From contig NZ_JAFMTQ010000021.1 of NCBI RefSeq assembly GCF_026126405.1, forward strand, positions 1 to 34,822: 34,822 nucleotides of DNA. Reading direction: 5' to 3'. This DNA is from Aureitalea sp. L0-47 (GTDB taxonomy: Bacteria > Bacteroidota > Bacteroidia > Flavobacteriales > Flavobacteriaceae). Each line of letters begins with the position of its first letter. Positions within the stretch are counted from its first letter, which is position 1. The notes beneath the pieces are model-generated. The model saw nothing but the letters and a program-made list of their open reading frames with translations, was not told the DNA's origin and searched no databases. Shown here piece by piece: positions 8,000 to 15,979 of the stretch. The position numbers were made by a program, and so were the translations under genes.

Positions 8000-8542
8000 A
8001 TGAAGCATCGGAAACTTAAGAATAGTGAACTGGGGCGTATTTCTCCTACGGAATACAAAGATGTCCCTAAAACACCCATTATTGTCATCCTTGATAATAT
8101 CAGGAGCCTTAACAATATTGGTTCGGTGTTCCGCACGGGGGATGCCTTCCTCATCCAAAAGATCTATCTATGTGGTATCACCGCAACACCGCCTCATAAG
8201 GACATTCAGAGAACCGCATTGGGCGCTACGGAGAGTGTGGATTGGGAGTACTCTGAAAACACCCTGGAACTAGTTCGACAGCTGCAATCCGATGGGGTCA
8301 AAATATTATCTATCGAACAAGCGGAAGACTCAATACCTCTAAACAAAGTAGTCGTCGATTCCTCCGACACCTATGCGGTGGTCTTCGGAAACGAGGTGAA
8401 AGGGGTTCAGCAGGAAGTAGTTTCGAAATCCGATATAGTGGTGGAGATCCCCCAATTCGGAACAAAACATTCGCTGAATATTTCGGTAAGTGTAGGAGTT
8501 GTTCTATGGGACTTGTTCTCTAAACTAAATACTACGAAGTAA
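8000..8542 (+). CDS. TrmH/SpoU-family RNA 2'-O-methyltransferase
   Basis: This 180-residue protein carries the three SPOUT knot motifs: motif 1 NIRSLNNIGSVFRTGDAF (33-50) with the invariant Asn and Arg, motif 2 VVFGNEVKGV (127-136), and motif 3 EIPQFGTKHSLNISVSVGVV (149-168). These bind S-adenosylmethionine in a trefoil knot and methylate a ribose in tRNA or rRNA. The protein lacks the N-terminal substrate-binding extension of RlmB-like enzymes, so it is closer in size to TrmL or TrmH minimal forms. The exact RNA target cannot be read from sequence. Its stop overlaps the 3' end of the convergent HPPK-dNK gene by 11 bp. Confidence 0.9.
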   Translation: MKHRKLKNSELGRISPTEYKDVPKTPIIVILDNIRSLNNIGSVFRTGDAFLIQKIYLCGITATPPHKDIQRTALGATESVDWEYSENTLELVRQLQSDGVKILSIEQAEDSIPLNKVVVDSSDTYAVVFGNEVKGVQQEVVSKSDIVVEIPQFGTKHSLNISVSVGVVLWDLFSKLNTTK

Positions 8543-9665
8543 GCATTTCCCTAAGTATCCACAGGTAATCCTTTCTACTGTTCACAAAGTCCTTTCCGGA
8601 GATATCGATGATCCTGATATTCGTCTCGTGCTGCGTCTTGATGAACTCGAAGTAGCCATCATGTATCTTTTGAAGATATTCTTCCTGTATGTCCTTTTCG
8701 TAGCTCCGTCCCCTTTGTCGGATGTTTTCCAGCAACTGATCCGTATCCTGGTATAAATACACATAGATATCGGGCCTGGGTAACTCTTTGTACATAAGCT
8801 GAAACAACTTTTTGTACAGACTAAACTCTTCTTCGGCCAAAGTCACCTTGGCGAAAATAAGAGACTTGTAAACTTCATAGTCGGCGATTACGCAATCCCG
8901 GAACAGATCGAATTGAGTGATATCATCCAGCAACTGCTGGTAGCGATCTGCCAGGAATGACATTTCCAGTGGAAATGCATAGCGCGCAGGATCTTTGTAG
9001 AATTTTGGAAGGAAAGGATTATCCTTGAAGCGTTCCAGGATAAGCTTGGCATTGAAATCGCCCGCTAGTTTAGTGGCCAGGCTCGTCTTTCCGGCCCCTA
9101 TATTTCCTTCAATGGCGATATAATTGAATTGCGCCAGGTTGTAATCCTTCCTTGGGTTGCTAAGCCATTTCGACATCTTCTCGATGGGTCCCTCGTCCTT
9201 GGTCTCAGCCAGTAAACGAATCATATTTTTACCTGAAACAGGATGTTCGAAGCTCGGCTGTACATCTGCCATTGGTTGTAATACGAAACGCCTGTTCTCC
9301 AATTCAGGATGTGGTATCTTTAATTTTTTTGTGTCCTTCTGAAGATCGTCCAGGAACAATATGTCTATGTCGATAGGGCGGGATGTATAGTTTTTGGAAC
9401 CACCGCGTTTTCTACCCATCTTTTGCTCGATATCCAGGACAGTTCTCAAAACTTTATTAGCGCTCAGGCGTGTTTTAACCCAAAGCACACAATTCAGAAA
9501 ATCATCTCCTTCAAACCCCATGGCAGGGGTTTTATATACCGGGGAGATCTTTTCGATGGCTCCCAGCTCCTCGAAAATCACATTCACCGCCTCCTGCAAA
9601 TGCTCGAACTTATTGCCCATATTACTGCCTAGCGACAGGTATAAATGTTGAAGCGGTTTGCTCAA
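8532..9665 (-). CDS. folK: HPPK (FolK) fused to a deoxynucleoside kinase
   Basis: One frame encodes two enzymes. Numbered from TTG 9665 (377 residues), residues 7-145 are HPPK, which pyrophosphorylates 6-hydroxymethyl-dihydropterin in folate synthesis. LYLSLGSNMGNKF opens the domain, and RPIDIDILF carries the two metal-binding Asp (99, 101). After a linker, residues 181-377 are a deoxynucleoside kinase. Its P-loop is GNIGAGKT (187-194), followed by ERFKDNPFLPKFYKDP, the helix with FPLEMSFLADR, and the lid RQRGRSYE. It probably phosphorylates deoxyadenosine or deoxyguanosine. An earlier in-frame TTG at 9710 would add 15 residues. A TAATTTTC box at 9720-9713 would start transcription around 9706, so I prefer 9665. 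No ATG is available. The fusion is known in Bacteroidota. Confidence 0.92.
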   Translation of the reverse strand: MSKPLQHLYLSLGSNMGNKFEHLQEAVNVIFEELGAIEKISPVYKTPAMGFEGDDFLNCVLWVKTRLSANKVLRTVLDIEQKMGRKRGGSKNYTSRPIDIDILFLDDLQKDTKKLKIPHPELENRRFVLQPMADVQPSFEHPVSGKNMIRLLAETKDEGPIEKMSKWLSNPRKDYNLAQFNYIAIEGNIGAGKTSLATKLAGDFNAKLILERFKDNPFLPKFYKDPARYAFPLEMSFLADRYQQLLDDITQFDLFRDCVIADYEVYKSLIFAKVTLAEEEFSLYKKLFQLMYKELPRPDIYVYLYQDTDQLLENIRQRGRSYEKDIQEEYLQKIHDGYFEFIKTQHETNIRIIDISGKDFVNSRKDYLWILREMLTS

Positions 9666-9880
9666 TGTTTCAATTTTAACATTGAACTGATTTAGACCTT
9701 TTGAATTCAAGCGAAAATTAGAGGTTTTTAGTTCTTTTGAAGGCTTTTTTCAATTACATAGCAGCGCTACGGAAAGAAAAAAGGCAAAAAAAGAGCTGAA
9801 AACAGCAATTTTTTAGCAAATTGAAAAAGTTTAAATGAGTTCTTTAAGACGAATTTAAGGAAAAGAATGTGTACAACAAC

Positions 9881-9888
9881 TAATTTTG
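9881..9888 (+). promoter_or_regulatory. Probable -7 box of the queuosine transporter/AsmA operon
   Basis: TAATTTTG matches the Bacteroidota -7 consensus TAnnTTTG exactly and ends 18 bp before the GTG start at 9907. No clear TTG -33 box sits at the expected spacing, so confidence is moderate. Confidence 0.45.
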
Positions 9889-9906
9889 AGCATCTAACTA
9901 TCGTTT

Positions 9907-10617
9907 GTGGCGCAACTCACCTTTAATGATAAATTACTAGCTCACCGCATCTACCTCATTCTTGGGGCTTTATTCATTGCATCCCTGGTTGTGTCCAACC
10001 TTATCTTTCAAAAATTTTTCACTTTCGATTTCTTCGGAATTTACACCTTCGAGCTCTCCGTAGGGATTCTGCCCTACCCTATTACATTCCTTATCACCGA
10101 CCTCATCAGCGAAGTATACGGTAAACGCAAAGCGAACCAGGTGGTAACGGCGGGGATCTTCGCCTCCTTTTTCTCCATGGGAATCATCTATGTTTCTGGC
10201 GCTGCTACAGCCACCGAATGGAGCCCTGTAAGTGACGCCCTGTTCGATCTCGTATTCGGAGCAACAGCCATTGCTGTCTTTGCCTCCATGATGGCGTATT
10301 TGCTGGCCCAGTATATCGATATTTCAATTTATCACTTCTGGAAACGACTTACCAAGGGTAAACATTTATGGCTCCGCAATAATTTTTCAACCTTTCTATC
10401 ACAATTTGTGGATACCTTTACTGTTCTTGTATTGTTGTGTAGCTTCGGAAAGATCGACTGGAGTTTATTCGGAGGCTTACTGCTAAGCGGTTTTCTATTC
10501 AAAGTGATGGTAGCAGCTACGGATACACCCTTCCTCTACCTCACGGTTTTTGCTTTCCGAAAGCGTTTTGGCCTGAAACTTGGAGAGGAACTGGACCTGG
10601 ATCCTGAAAAAGACTAG
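9907..10617 (+). CDS. yhhQ: Queuosine precursor transporter (YhhQ/VUT family)
   Basis: The 236 residues are a six-helix membrane protein of the DUF165/VUT family. Diagnostic features are the YPITFLITDLISEVYGKRKA segment after the second helix, the DISIYHFWKRLTKGKHLWLR loop, and NNFSTFLSQFVDTFTVLVL. Family members import preQ0/preQ1 for tRNA queuosine modification. The start is GTG 9907; an in-frame stop lies just upstream and no ATG is near. The AsmA-like gene begins 13 bp downstream, so the two are probably cotranscribed, although no functional link is known to me. Confidence 0.9.
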   Translation: MAQLTFNDKLLAHRIYLILGALFIASLVVSNLIFQKFFTFDFFGIYTFELSVGILPYPITFLITDLISEVYGKRKANQVVTAGIFASFFSMGIIYVSGAATATEWSPVSDALFDLVFGATAIAVFASMMAYLLAQYIDISIYHFWKRLTKGKHLWLRNNFSTFLSQFVDTFTVLVLLCSFGKIDWSLFGGLLLSGFLFKVMVAATDTPFLYLTVFAFRKRFGLKLGEELDLDPEKD

Positions 10618-10630
10618 ACATTAAATAAGT

Positions 10631-13264
10631 ATGAAAAAAATTCTGAAAATAGCAGGCATCCTGCTCGGTATTTGTATCGTCCTTTTGTTACTCGCGCCTT
10701 ATTTGTTCAAAGGAACACTGGAAGACCTTCTGAAGAAGAACCTCAACGATAACCTCAACGCTACTGTTGCCTGGGAATCCATGGACCTCAGCTTGTTCAG
10801 TAGCTTCCCCGACGCAGCAGTCAAGATCAGGGATTTTTCGGTAATCAATAATGCACCTTTCGAAGGAGATACATTGGCAGCGGGATCACAGCTCACCCTG
10901 GACATGGGAATAACGCAACTCTTCAAATCCGGAAATGATCCCATCAAAGTAAACTCCCTATCCCTGGACAAAGCTCTGGTCAATATCAAAGTAGACTCCC
11001 TGGGAAGGGCTAATTACGACATAGCCGTAGAAAAGGAAAATTCAGAAACAACAGAAACCGAAGAAGCTTCCGAAGGATTCACCTTCGATCTGAAAGGGTA
11101 TGAAATTCAGAATTCAACCATAAATTACATGGATGATACCAGCGAAACCTACCTCGAGCTGTCCGACCTTAATCACTCGGGCAAAGGTGATTTTTCTTTG
11201 AATGTTTCTGAACTGGACACGGAAACCAACTCGGTGGTCTCCTTCCGTGTAGGCGACGTGAAATACCTCACAAACAATACTATTTCCCTGGATGCACTCA
11301 TCCAAATGGACCTGGAAAACCAGCAATATACCTTTCTGGAAAACGAAGCCAGGATCAATGAGCTACCACTCACTTTCAAGGGTTTTGTAAAAGTACTTGA
11401 AGAAGCTACAGAGCTGGATCTGAGTTTTAAGACCCCATCCTCCGATTTCAAAAACTTCCTTGCCGTCATTCCAAAAGTGTATGTAAAAGACCTGAACGGT
11501 GTGACCACAACGGGTGATTTTTCGGTAGATGGTATGCTGAAAGGTATAGTGAATGAAGATCGCATTCCGAAAATGGATATCAAAGTGAAAAGCACGAATG
11601 CTTCTTTTAAGTATCCCGACCTACCGAAAGCCGTTCGTAACATCAGCATCGATGCCCAACTTAAGAACGACACTGGCCTGGCGAAAGACACCTACCTCAA
11701 CATTGGCGGACTTACGTTCAAAATTGACGACGAGATCTTTTCCGCCAACGGAAGTATACGTAACCTCACCCAGAATGCCATCGTCAACATGGCACTCAAA
11801 GGCACTCTCGATCTCGCCAACATAGAACAGGTCATGCCCCTGGAACTGGAACAGGATCTAACCGGGGTACTTAAGGCCGACATTAGAACAAATTTCGATA
11901 TGGCCTCCGTGGAAAACGAGCAATACGACAATATAAAGACCAACGGTACGGCGAGTCTGACAAATTTTAAATACAAGGATTCGAATTTCAAGGATGAACT
12001 GGTCGTGGAAAGCGCCCGAATGGACTTGAAACCAGGAAATATTCAATTACGTGAATTTAAAGGCTCAACGGGAAAGACCGATCTATCGGCAACGGGTAAC
12101 ATTAGAAACCTGGTGCCCTGGCTGATGGCAAAACAAGACCTGAAAGGAAGATTTAATGTAACATCCAACACTTTCGATCTTAACGATTTCTCCTCTTCCG
12201 ATAACTCCCTGTCGGCAGCAAATGAAGGTGGTGGAGCGGCTTCTGAAACCGAGGATGCTATACAGATCCCGGACTACCTGGATGCTACGATGGATTTTTC
12301 AGCAAAAAAAGTGATCTACGATGATATAACACTCACTAATGCCAAGGGAACGGTTAGCATCAAGGAAGAAACCGCACGGCTGACGAATGTGACCTCGGAT
12401 GTGTTTGGAGGAAACGCTTCATTCTCTGGCGATGTCTCTACTAAGGAGAATGTTCCAGTGTTTAATATGAATCTCGATCTTCAGAAAATAAATATTTCGG
12501 AATCTTTTAATAATTTGGAGTTGCTAAAATACCTGGCTCCGGTGGCCAAGGCTCTGGAAGGTGACCTCAATACCCAGATCCGTCTGAATGGTAAGCTAAA
12601 CGGGGATTTAACACCCGATCTTAAGACCATCGCCGGGAATGCAGCGGCCAGGATTCTCACTGCGGAAGTCACCCCGGAAAGAACCCCTGTCCTGGCGAAG
12701 ATAGGAGAGCAGGCACCCTTTCTTCGATTGGACAAACTGAGCTTGCAGAACGTATCTACAGCTTTTCGATTCAACAATGGGAAAATAGAGGTCAGGCCCT
12801 TTGATTTTGAAGTGGAAGGCGTAAAAGTGACCGCCTCAGGAAGCCATGGTCTGGATAAAAACATGAATTATTCCCTGGATATGGATGTGCCGGCAAAATA
12901 CCTGGGCAATGACGTGACAAAATTACTTTCGAAACTTGACCCTAAAGAAGCCAATAATATGCGCGTAAACATCCCTATGGGTGTTAGTGGTTCGGTAACA
13001 AATCCGAAAGTTTCATTAAATATGCAATCGGCTGTGAATTCAATTACACAAAAGCTGATTGACAAGCAGAAAAAAGATCTTCAGAATAAAGGAACGGATA
13101 TACTAAAGGACCTCATTGGCGGGGATAAGCCTGCGGGCAATGATCCGAAGCAGACAAATTCAGGAAAAGCAGATCCTAAAACTACAGATCCCGAAAAAGT
13201 AGTAAAAGGATTACTTGGAGACTTGTTAGGAGGGAATAAGAAAAAGGACAGTATAAAGAACTGA
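10631..13264 (+). CDS. AsmA-family inner membrane protein
   Basis: An 877-residue protein with one N-terminal membrane helix (residues about 7-27, AGILLGICIVLLLLAPYLF) and a long beta-rich periplasmic part. The N-terminal AsmA motif is clear: a conserved segment after the helix (LEDLLKKNLNDNLNATVAWE) and SLFSSFPDAAVKIRDFSVIN. A C-terminal AsmA-like region is near residues 640-800 (PVAKALEGDLNTQIRLNGKL). AsmA/TamB-type proteins form elongated grooves that help move phospholipids or support outer-membrane biogenesis; that role is inferred here. The C-terminal 70 residues are low-complexity, Lys/Asp/Gly-rich. The stop codon TGA directly abuts the stop of the convergent DUF2797 gene (TGATCA). Confidence 0.88.
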   Translation: MKKILKIAGILLGICIVLLLLAPYLFKGTLEDLLKKNLNDNLNATVAWESMDLSLFSSFPDAAVKIRDFSVINNAPFEGDTLAAGSQLTLDMGITQLFKSGNDPIKVNSLSLDKALVNIKVDSLGRANYDIAVEKENSETTETEEASEGFTFDLKGYEIQNSTINYMDDTSETYLELSDLNHSGKGDFSLNVSELDTETNSVVSFRVGDVKYLTNNTISLDALIQMDLENQQYTFLENEARINELPLTFKGFVKVLEEATELDLSFKTPSSDFKNFLAVIPKVYVKDLNGVTTTGDFSVDGMLKGIVNEDRIPKMDIKVKSTNASFKYPDLPKAVRNISIDAQLKNDTGLAKDTYLNIGGLTFKIDDEIFSANGSIRNLTQNAIVNMALKGTLDLANIEQVMPLELEQDLTGVLKADIRTNFDMASVENEQYDNIKTNGTASLTNFKYKDSNFKDELVVESARMDLKPGNIQLREFKGSTGKTDLSATGNIRNLVPWLMAKQDLKGRFNVTSNTFDLNDFSSSDNSLSAANEGGGAASETEDAIQIPDYLDATMDFSAKKVIYDDITLTNAKGTVSIKEETARLTNVTSDVFGGNASFSGDVSTKENVPVFNMNLDLQKINISESFNNLELLKYLAPVAKALEGDLNTQIRLNGKLNGDLTPDLKTIAGNAAARILTAEVTPERTPVLAKIGEQAPFLRLDKLSLQNVSTAFRFNNGKIEVRPFDFEVEGVKVTASGSHGLDKNMNYSLDMDVPAKYLGNDVTKLLSKLDPKEANNMRVNIPMGVSGSVTNPKVSLNMQSAVNSITQKLIDKQKKDLQNKGTDILKDLIGGDKPAGNDPKQTNSGKADPKTTDPEKVVKGLLGDLLGGNKKKDSIKN

Positions 13265-14059
13265 TCAGTTCACCGAAATTTCGACAAAATAGCCTTCATT
13301 GCTTCGCACGTTGAAGACAGTATCATCCTCAAAGATCAGGTACTGACCTTTTATGCCTTTTAGCACGCCAGAGTAATCTGGTGTTTTTTCAAGGTTCAGG
13401 CTTTTTGGTTTTTCAGGATACCTAAGCACGGGGAATTCCAGGTTGGTCTCGGAATTGTTGGCAATGAAATATTCTTTGGCTTCTGCAGGAATATACGGTT
13501 CCAATCGCGAACGCCAATCCACCAGATCTTCATCCTCGATATCGTTCTTCAGCATCGTCCTCCAGTTGGTCTTATCACTCACATGGTCTTTTAGAGCCAC
13601 TTCGGTAATTCCTGCGAGGTAGCGATTTGGCACCTCAACGATCTCAATAGCTTCGTGTGCCCCCTGGTCGATCCATCGTGTGGGCACCTGGCTCTTTCGC
13701 GTAACCCCTACTTTCACACTGCTGCTATTGGCCAAATACACAATATGTGGCTGAATTTGCACCCTCTTTTCGTATTCCAGGTCGCGATCTTCCTGCCCTA
13801 GATGGGCCTTACTGAGCTCGGGACGGATCACCCAGTCGGCAGCTTGTGGCACTTCGTAAAAGCAATCGTAACAGAACCCCATTCGGAAGATTTTTTTATC
13901 GAGTCCGCAATTAAGGCAGTGGTATTTGATAAAAGAAATAGAGACTTTCTTATCCAGCAGCTGGTTCATATTCATAAAATCATTTTCGAACAGCAGATAG
14001 TACTGAATGGGCGAACCATTTTCCGTTTTCATTTTAGTGAGGACCCCGGAATATTTCAT
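13265..14059 (-). CDS. DUF2797 protein with zinc ribbon and GIY-YIG-like core
   Basis: The 264 residues match DUF2797. Four cysteines, C48-x2-C51 and C63-x2-C66, form a probable zinc ribbon. The conserved core at 105-170 reads HIVYLANSSSVKVGVTRKS, then PTRWIDQGA, then ITEVALKDHVSDKTNW. The order Tyr108, Gly118, Arg121, Arg128, Glu153 and Asn165 recalls the GIY-YIG/T5orf172 nuclease fold (VYLA...VKVGVTR...R...E...N). That resemblance is my inference; function is not established. N-terminal (MKYSGVLTKM) and C-terminal (PDYSGVLKGIKGQYLIFED) segments look like matching beta elements of one domain. The start lies 44 bp from the divergent GH3 gene. Confidence 0.85.
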   Translation of the reverse strand: MKYSGVLTKMKTENGSPIQYYLLFENDFMNMNQLLDKKVSISFIKYHCLNCGLDKKIFRMGFCYDCFYEVPQAADWVIRPELSKAHLGQEDRDLEYEKRVQIQPHIVYLANSSSVKVGVTRKSQVPTRWIDQGAHEAIEIVEVPNRYLAGITEVALKDHVSDKTNWRTMLKNDIEDEDLVDWRSRLEPYIPAEAKEYFIANNSETNLEFPVLRYPEKPKSLNLEKTPDYSGVLKGIKGQYLIFEDDTVFNVRSNEGYFVEISVN

Positions 14060-14103
14060 AAAAAAGAAATTGCTACTTTTATTCCGATAAAGATAGATTA
14101 ATT

Positions 14104-15618
14104 ATGCCAATACCCATAGTAAATTCAATTGCTTCGTGGTTTCTGAAGAAACGATTTCACCAGATCGAACTCTTCTTGAAATACCCGGTGGAAGTACAGG
14201 AGGAATTGCTACATAATTTGCTGATAAAGGCTAAGAATACTGAAATCGGTAAGGAGTTCGATTTTAGCTCGATCACTACCTATCGCGAGTTCGCCGATCG
14301 GGTTCCGATCACTACTTACGAAGATAACGAACCGCGCATTGAACGCGCTCGCCGGGGGGAGGCAAATATCTTCTGGCCCAAACCTATCAAGTGGTTCGCC
14401 AAATCCAGTGGAACCACCAATGCTAAAAGTAAGTTCATACCGGTAAGCCAGGAATCCCTGGAAGACTGTCATTACGCGGCCAGCAAAGACTTGCTCTGTA
14501 TGTACTTCAACAACAATCCGGATTCCCAATTATTCGTTGGTAAAGGATTAAGGCTCGGGGGCAGCAAGGAACTCTACCGGGAAAACGGTACTGTTTTCGG
14601 TGACCTAAGCGCTATCCTAATAGACAATATGCCCTTCTGGGCAGAATTCAGCAGTACACCCAGTAATGAGGTTTCTTTGATGAGCGATTGGGAAACCAAG
14701 ATGCAGGCCATCGTAGATGAAACCATTAACGAGAATGTAACCAGCCTGGCGGGTGTTCCATCCTGGATGCTTGTTCTGCTTAATAGTGTGATGGAATCCA
14801 CCAAAGCTAAAAATCTGTTTGAAGTCTGGCCAAACCTCGAAGTGTATTTCCATGGTGGAGTAAGCTTCGATCCCTACGTTGAACAGTATAAAAAGCTGCT
14901 TCCCGGCGACAACTTCAAATACTATGAGATCTATAATGCTTCTGAAGGATTCTTTGCTATCCAGGACCAGAACCATAGTAATGAGCTCCTATTAATGCTC
15001 GACTACGGTATCTTTTACGAGTTCATCCCTATGAGTACCTTCGGAACTCCCAAGCAAAAGGTCATTCCATTAAGCGAGGTGGTAGCTGGCGAGAACTACG
15101 CCATCGTGATTACCACCAATGCAGGCTTATGGCGCTATATGGTTGGCGACACGGTTCGATTTACATCTACCAATCCATTCAGGATCAAAGTGACGGGCAG
15201 GACCAAGCACCATATCAACGTATTTGGCGAAGAACTGATCATTGAGAATGCTGAGGCAGCCCTTCGAAAGGTGACAAAACTCACTCATACCGAGATCGTG
15301 GATTACACCGTTGCCCCCATCTTCATGGAGGGTAAGGAGAAGGGTGCCCACGAATGGATCATCGAATTCAAACACCCACCTGAAGATTTTGCCAACTTCT
15401 CTAAATTACTCGACCAGTCACTTCAGGAGGTAAATAGCGATTACGAAGCCAAGCGATACAACAATACTACCCTTAACGCCCCGAAGATACACTGTGGAAG
15501 AGAGCGCCTCTTCTACGATTGGCTTAAACAAAATGATAAGCTTGGAGGACAACACAAAGTTCCGAGGTTATCGAATTCTAGAGAATACCTGGAGGAGTTA
15601 CTGTCTCTGAACTCCTGA
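14104..15618 (+). CDS. GH3-family acyl-adenylating enzyme
   Basis: A 504-residue full-length bacterial GH3 protein of the ANL (firefly luciferase-like) superfamily. The ATP-binding motif SSGTTNAKSKFIPVS is at 101-115. Motif 2 is YEIYNASEGFFAIQ near 279-292. Motif 3 is YMVGDTVRF, followed by the hinge RIKVTGRTKHHINVFGEELI. Plant GH3 enzymes adenylate jasmonate, auxin or benzoates and join them to amino acids. Bacterial members keep the fold, but their substrates are mostly unknown, so acyl-amino acid synthesis is a family-level guess. It is divergent from DUF2797 with a 44-bp gap, and a 102-bp gap separates it from the small lipoprotein gene downstream. Confidence 0.93.
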   Translation: MPIPIVNSIASWFLKKRFHQIELFLKYPVEVQEELLHNLLIKAKNTEIGKEFDFSSITTYREFADRVPITTYEDNEPRIERARRGEANIFWPKPIKWFAKSSGTTNAKSKFIPVSQESLEDCHYAASKDLLCMYFNNNPDSQLFVGKGLRLGGSKELYRENGTVFGDLSAILIDNMPFWAEFSSTPSNEVSLMSDWETKMQAIVDETINENVTSLAGVPSWMLVLLNSVMESTKAKNLFEVWPNLEVYFHGGVSFDPYVEQYKKLLPGDNFKYYEIYNASEGFFAIQDQNHSNELLLMLDYGIFYEFIPMSTFGTPKQKVIPLSEVVAGENYAIVITTNAGLWRYMVGDTVRFTSTNPFRIKVTGRTKHHINVFGEELIIENAEAALRKVTKLTHTEIVDYTVAPIFMEGKEKGAHEWIIEFKHPPEDFANFSKLLDQSLQEVNSDYEAKRYNNTTLNAPKIHCGRERLFYDWLKQNDKLGGQHKVPRLSNSREYLEELLSLNS

Positions 15619-15719
15619 AAATAAGCTTAAAAATACCTTTAATCGAGTATTACAGCTACTTCAACTAAATTTTTTGGTAGTACTTTTCTTACTTTCTAAG
15701 TTTACCAAATAATTCATTA

Positions 15720-15914
15720 ATGGGGCAAATGAAAAGATTCATATACATTTTAGCAATCCTGATCTCCTCCGCGACATTGTTTTCCTGTGGGACCTCCGTT
15801 CACACAATTAAAAAGGAAAATGAAGTGGCAGGATACACGCTAAAGAATAAGAAGGAGCTAATGCAGCAAAAGATTCTTCAAAAGAAGAAAAAGACTGTAG
15901 TAGCACAACCCTAA
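15720..15914 (+). CDS. Small lipoprotein, unknown function
   Basis: Sixty-four residues from ATG 15720, or 61 from the second ATG at 15729, which gives a more normal basic start (MKRFIYILAILISSA). The lipobox LFSC places the acylated cysteine at residue 23 (of 64). The mature part is about 40 residues, strongly basic (NKKELMQQKILQKKKKTVV). I do not recognise the family. A TAAGTTTA box at 15698-15705 is one base off the -7 consensus and may be its promoter. A perfect bidirectional terminator follows 16 bp after its stop. Confidence 0.75.
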   Translation: MGQMKRFIYILAILISSATLFSCGTSVHTIKKENEVAGYTLKNKKELMQQKILQKKKKTVVAQP

Positions 15915-15930
15915 CCTGGTAAATTCACAC

Positions 15931-15963
15931 AAAAAAGCCTCAGGATATCCTGAGGCTTTTTTT
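15931..15963. terminator. Bidirectional intrinsic terminator between lipoprotein gene and clpX
   Basis: AAAAAAGCCTCAGGA and its perfect inverted partner TCCTGAGGCTTTTTTT form a GC-rich hairpin with A and T tracts on opposite sides. It therefore serves both converging genes. Confidence 0.92.
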
Positions 15964-15979
15964 GTTGTCTTTCAGTAAT

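Noticed and set aside
13265-15914. Defence island built on the GIY-YIG-like DUF2797 protein
   Set aside because: Neighbours are GH3 and AsmA-like genes, with no restriction, toxin-antitoxin, CBASS or retron components, and the genes look like stable core genes.
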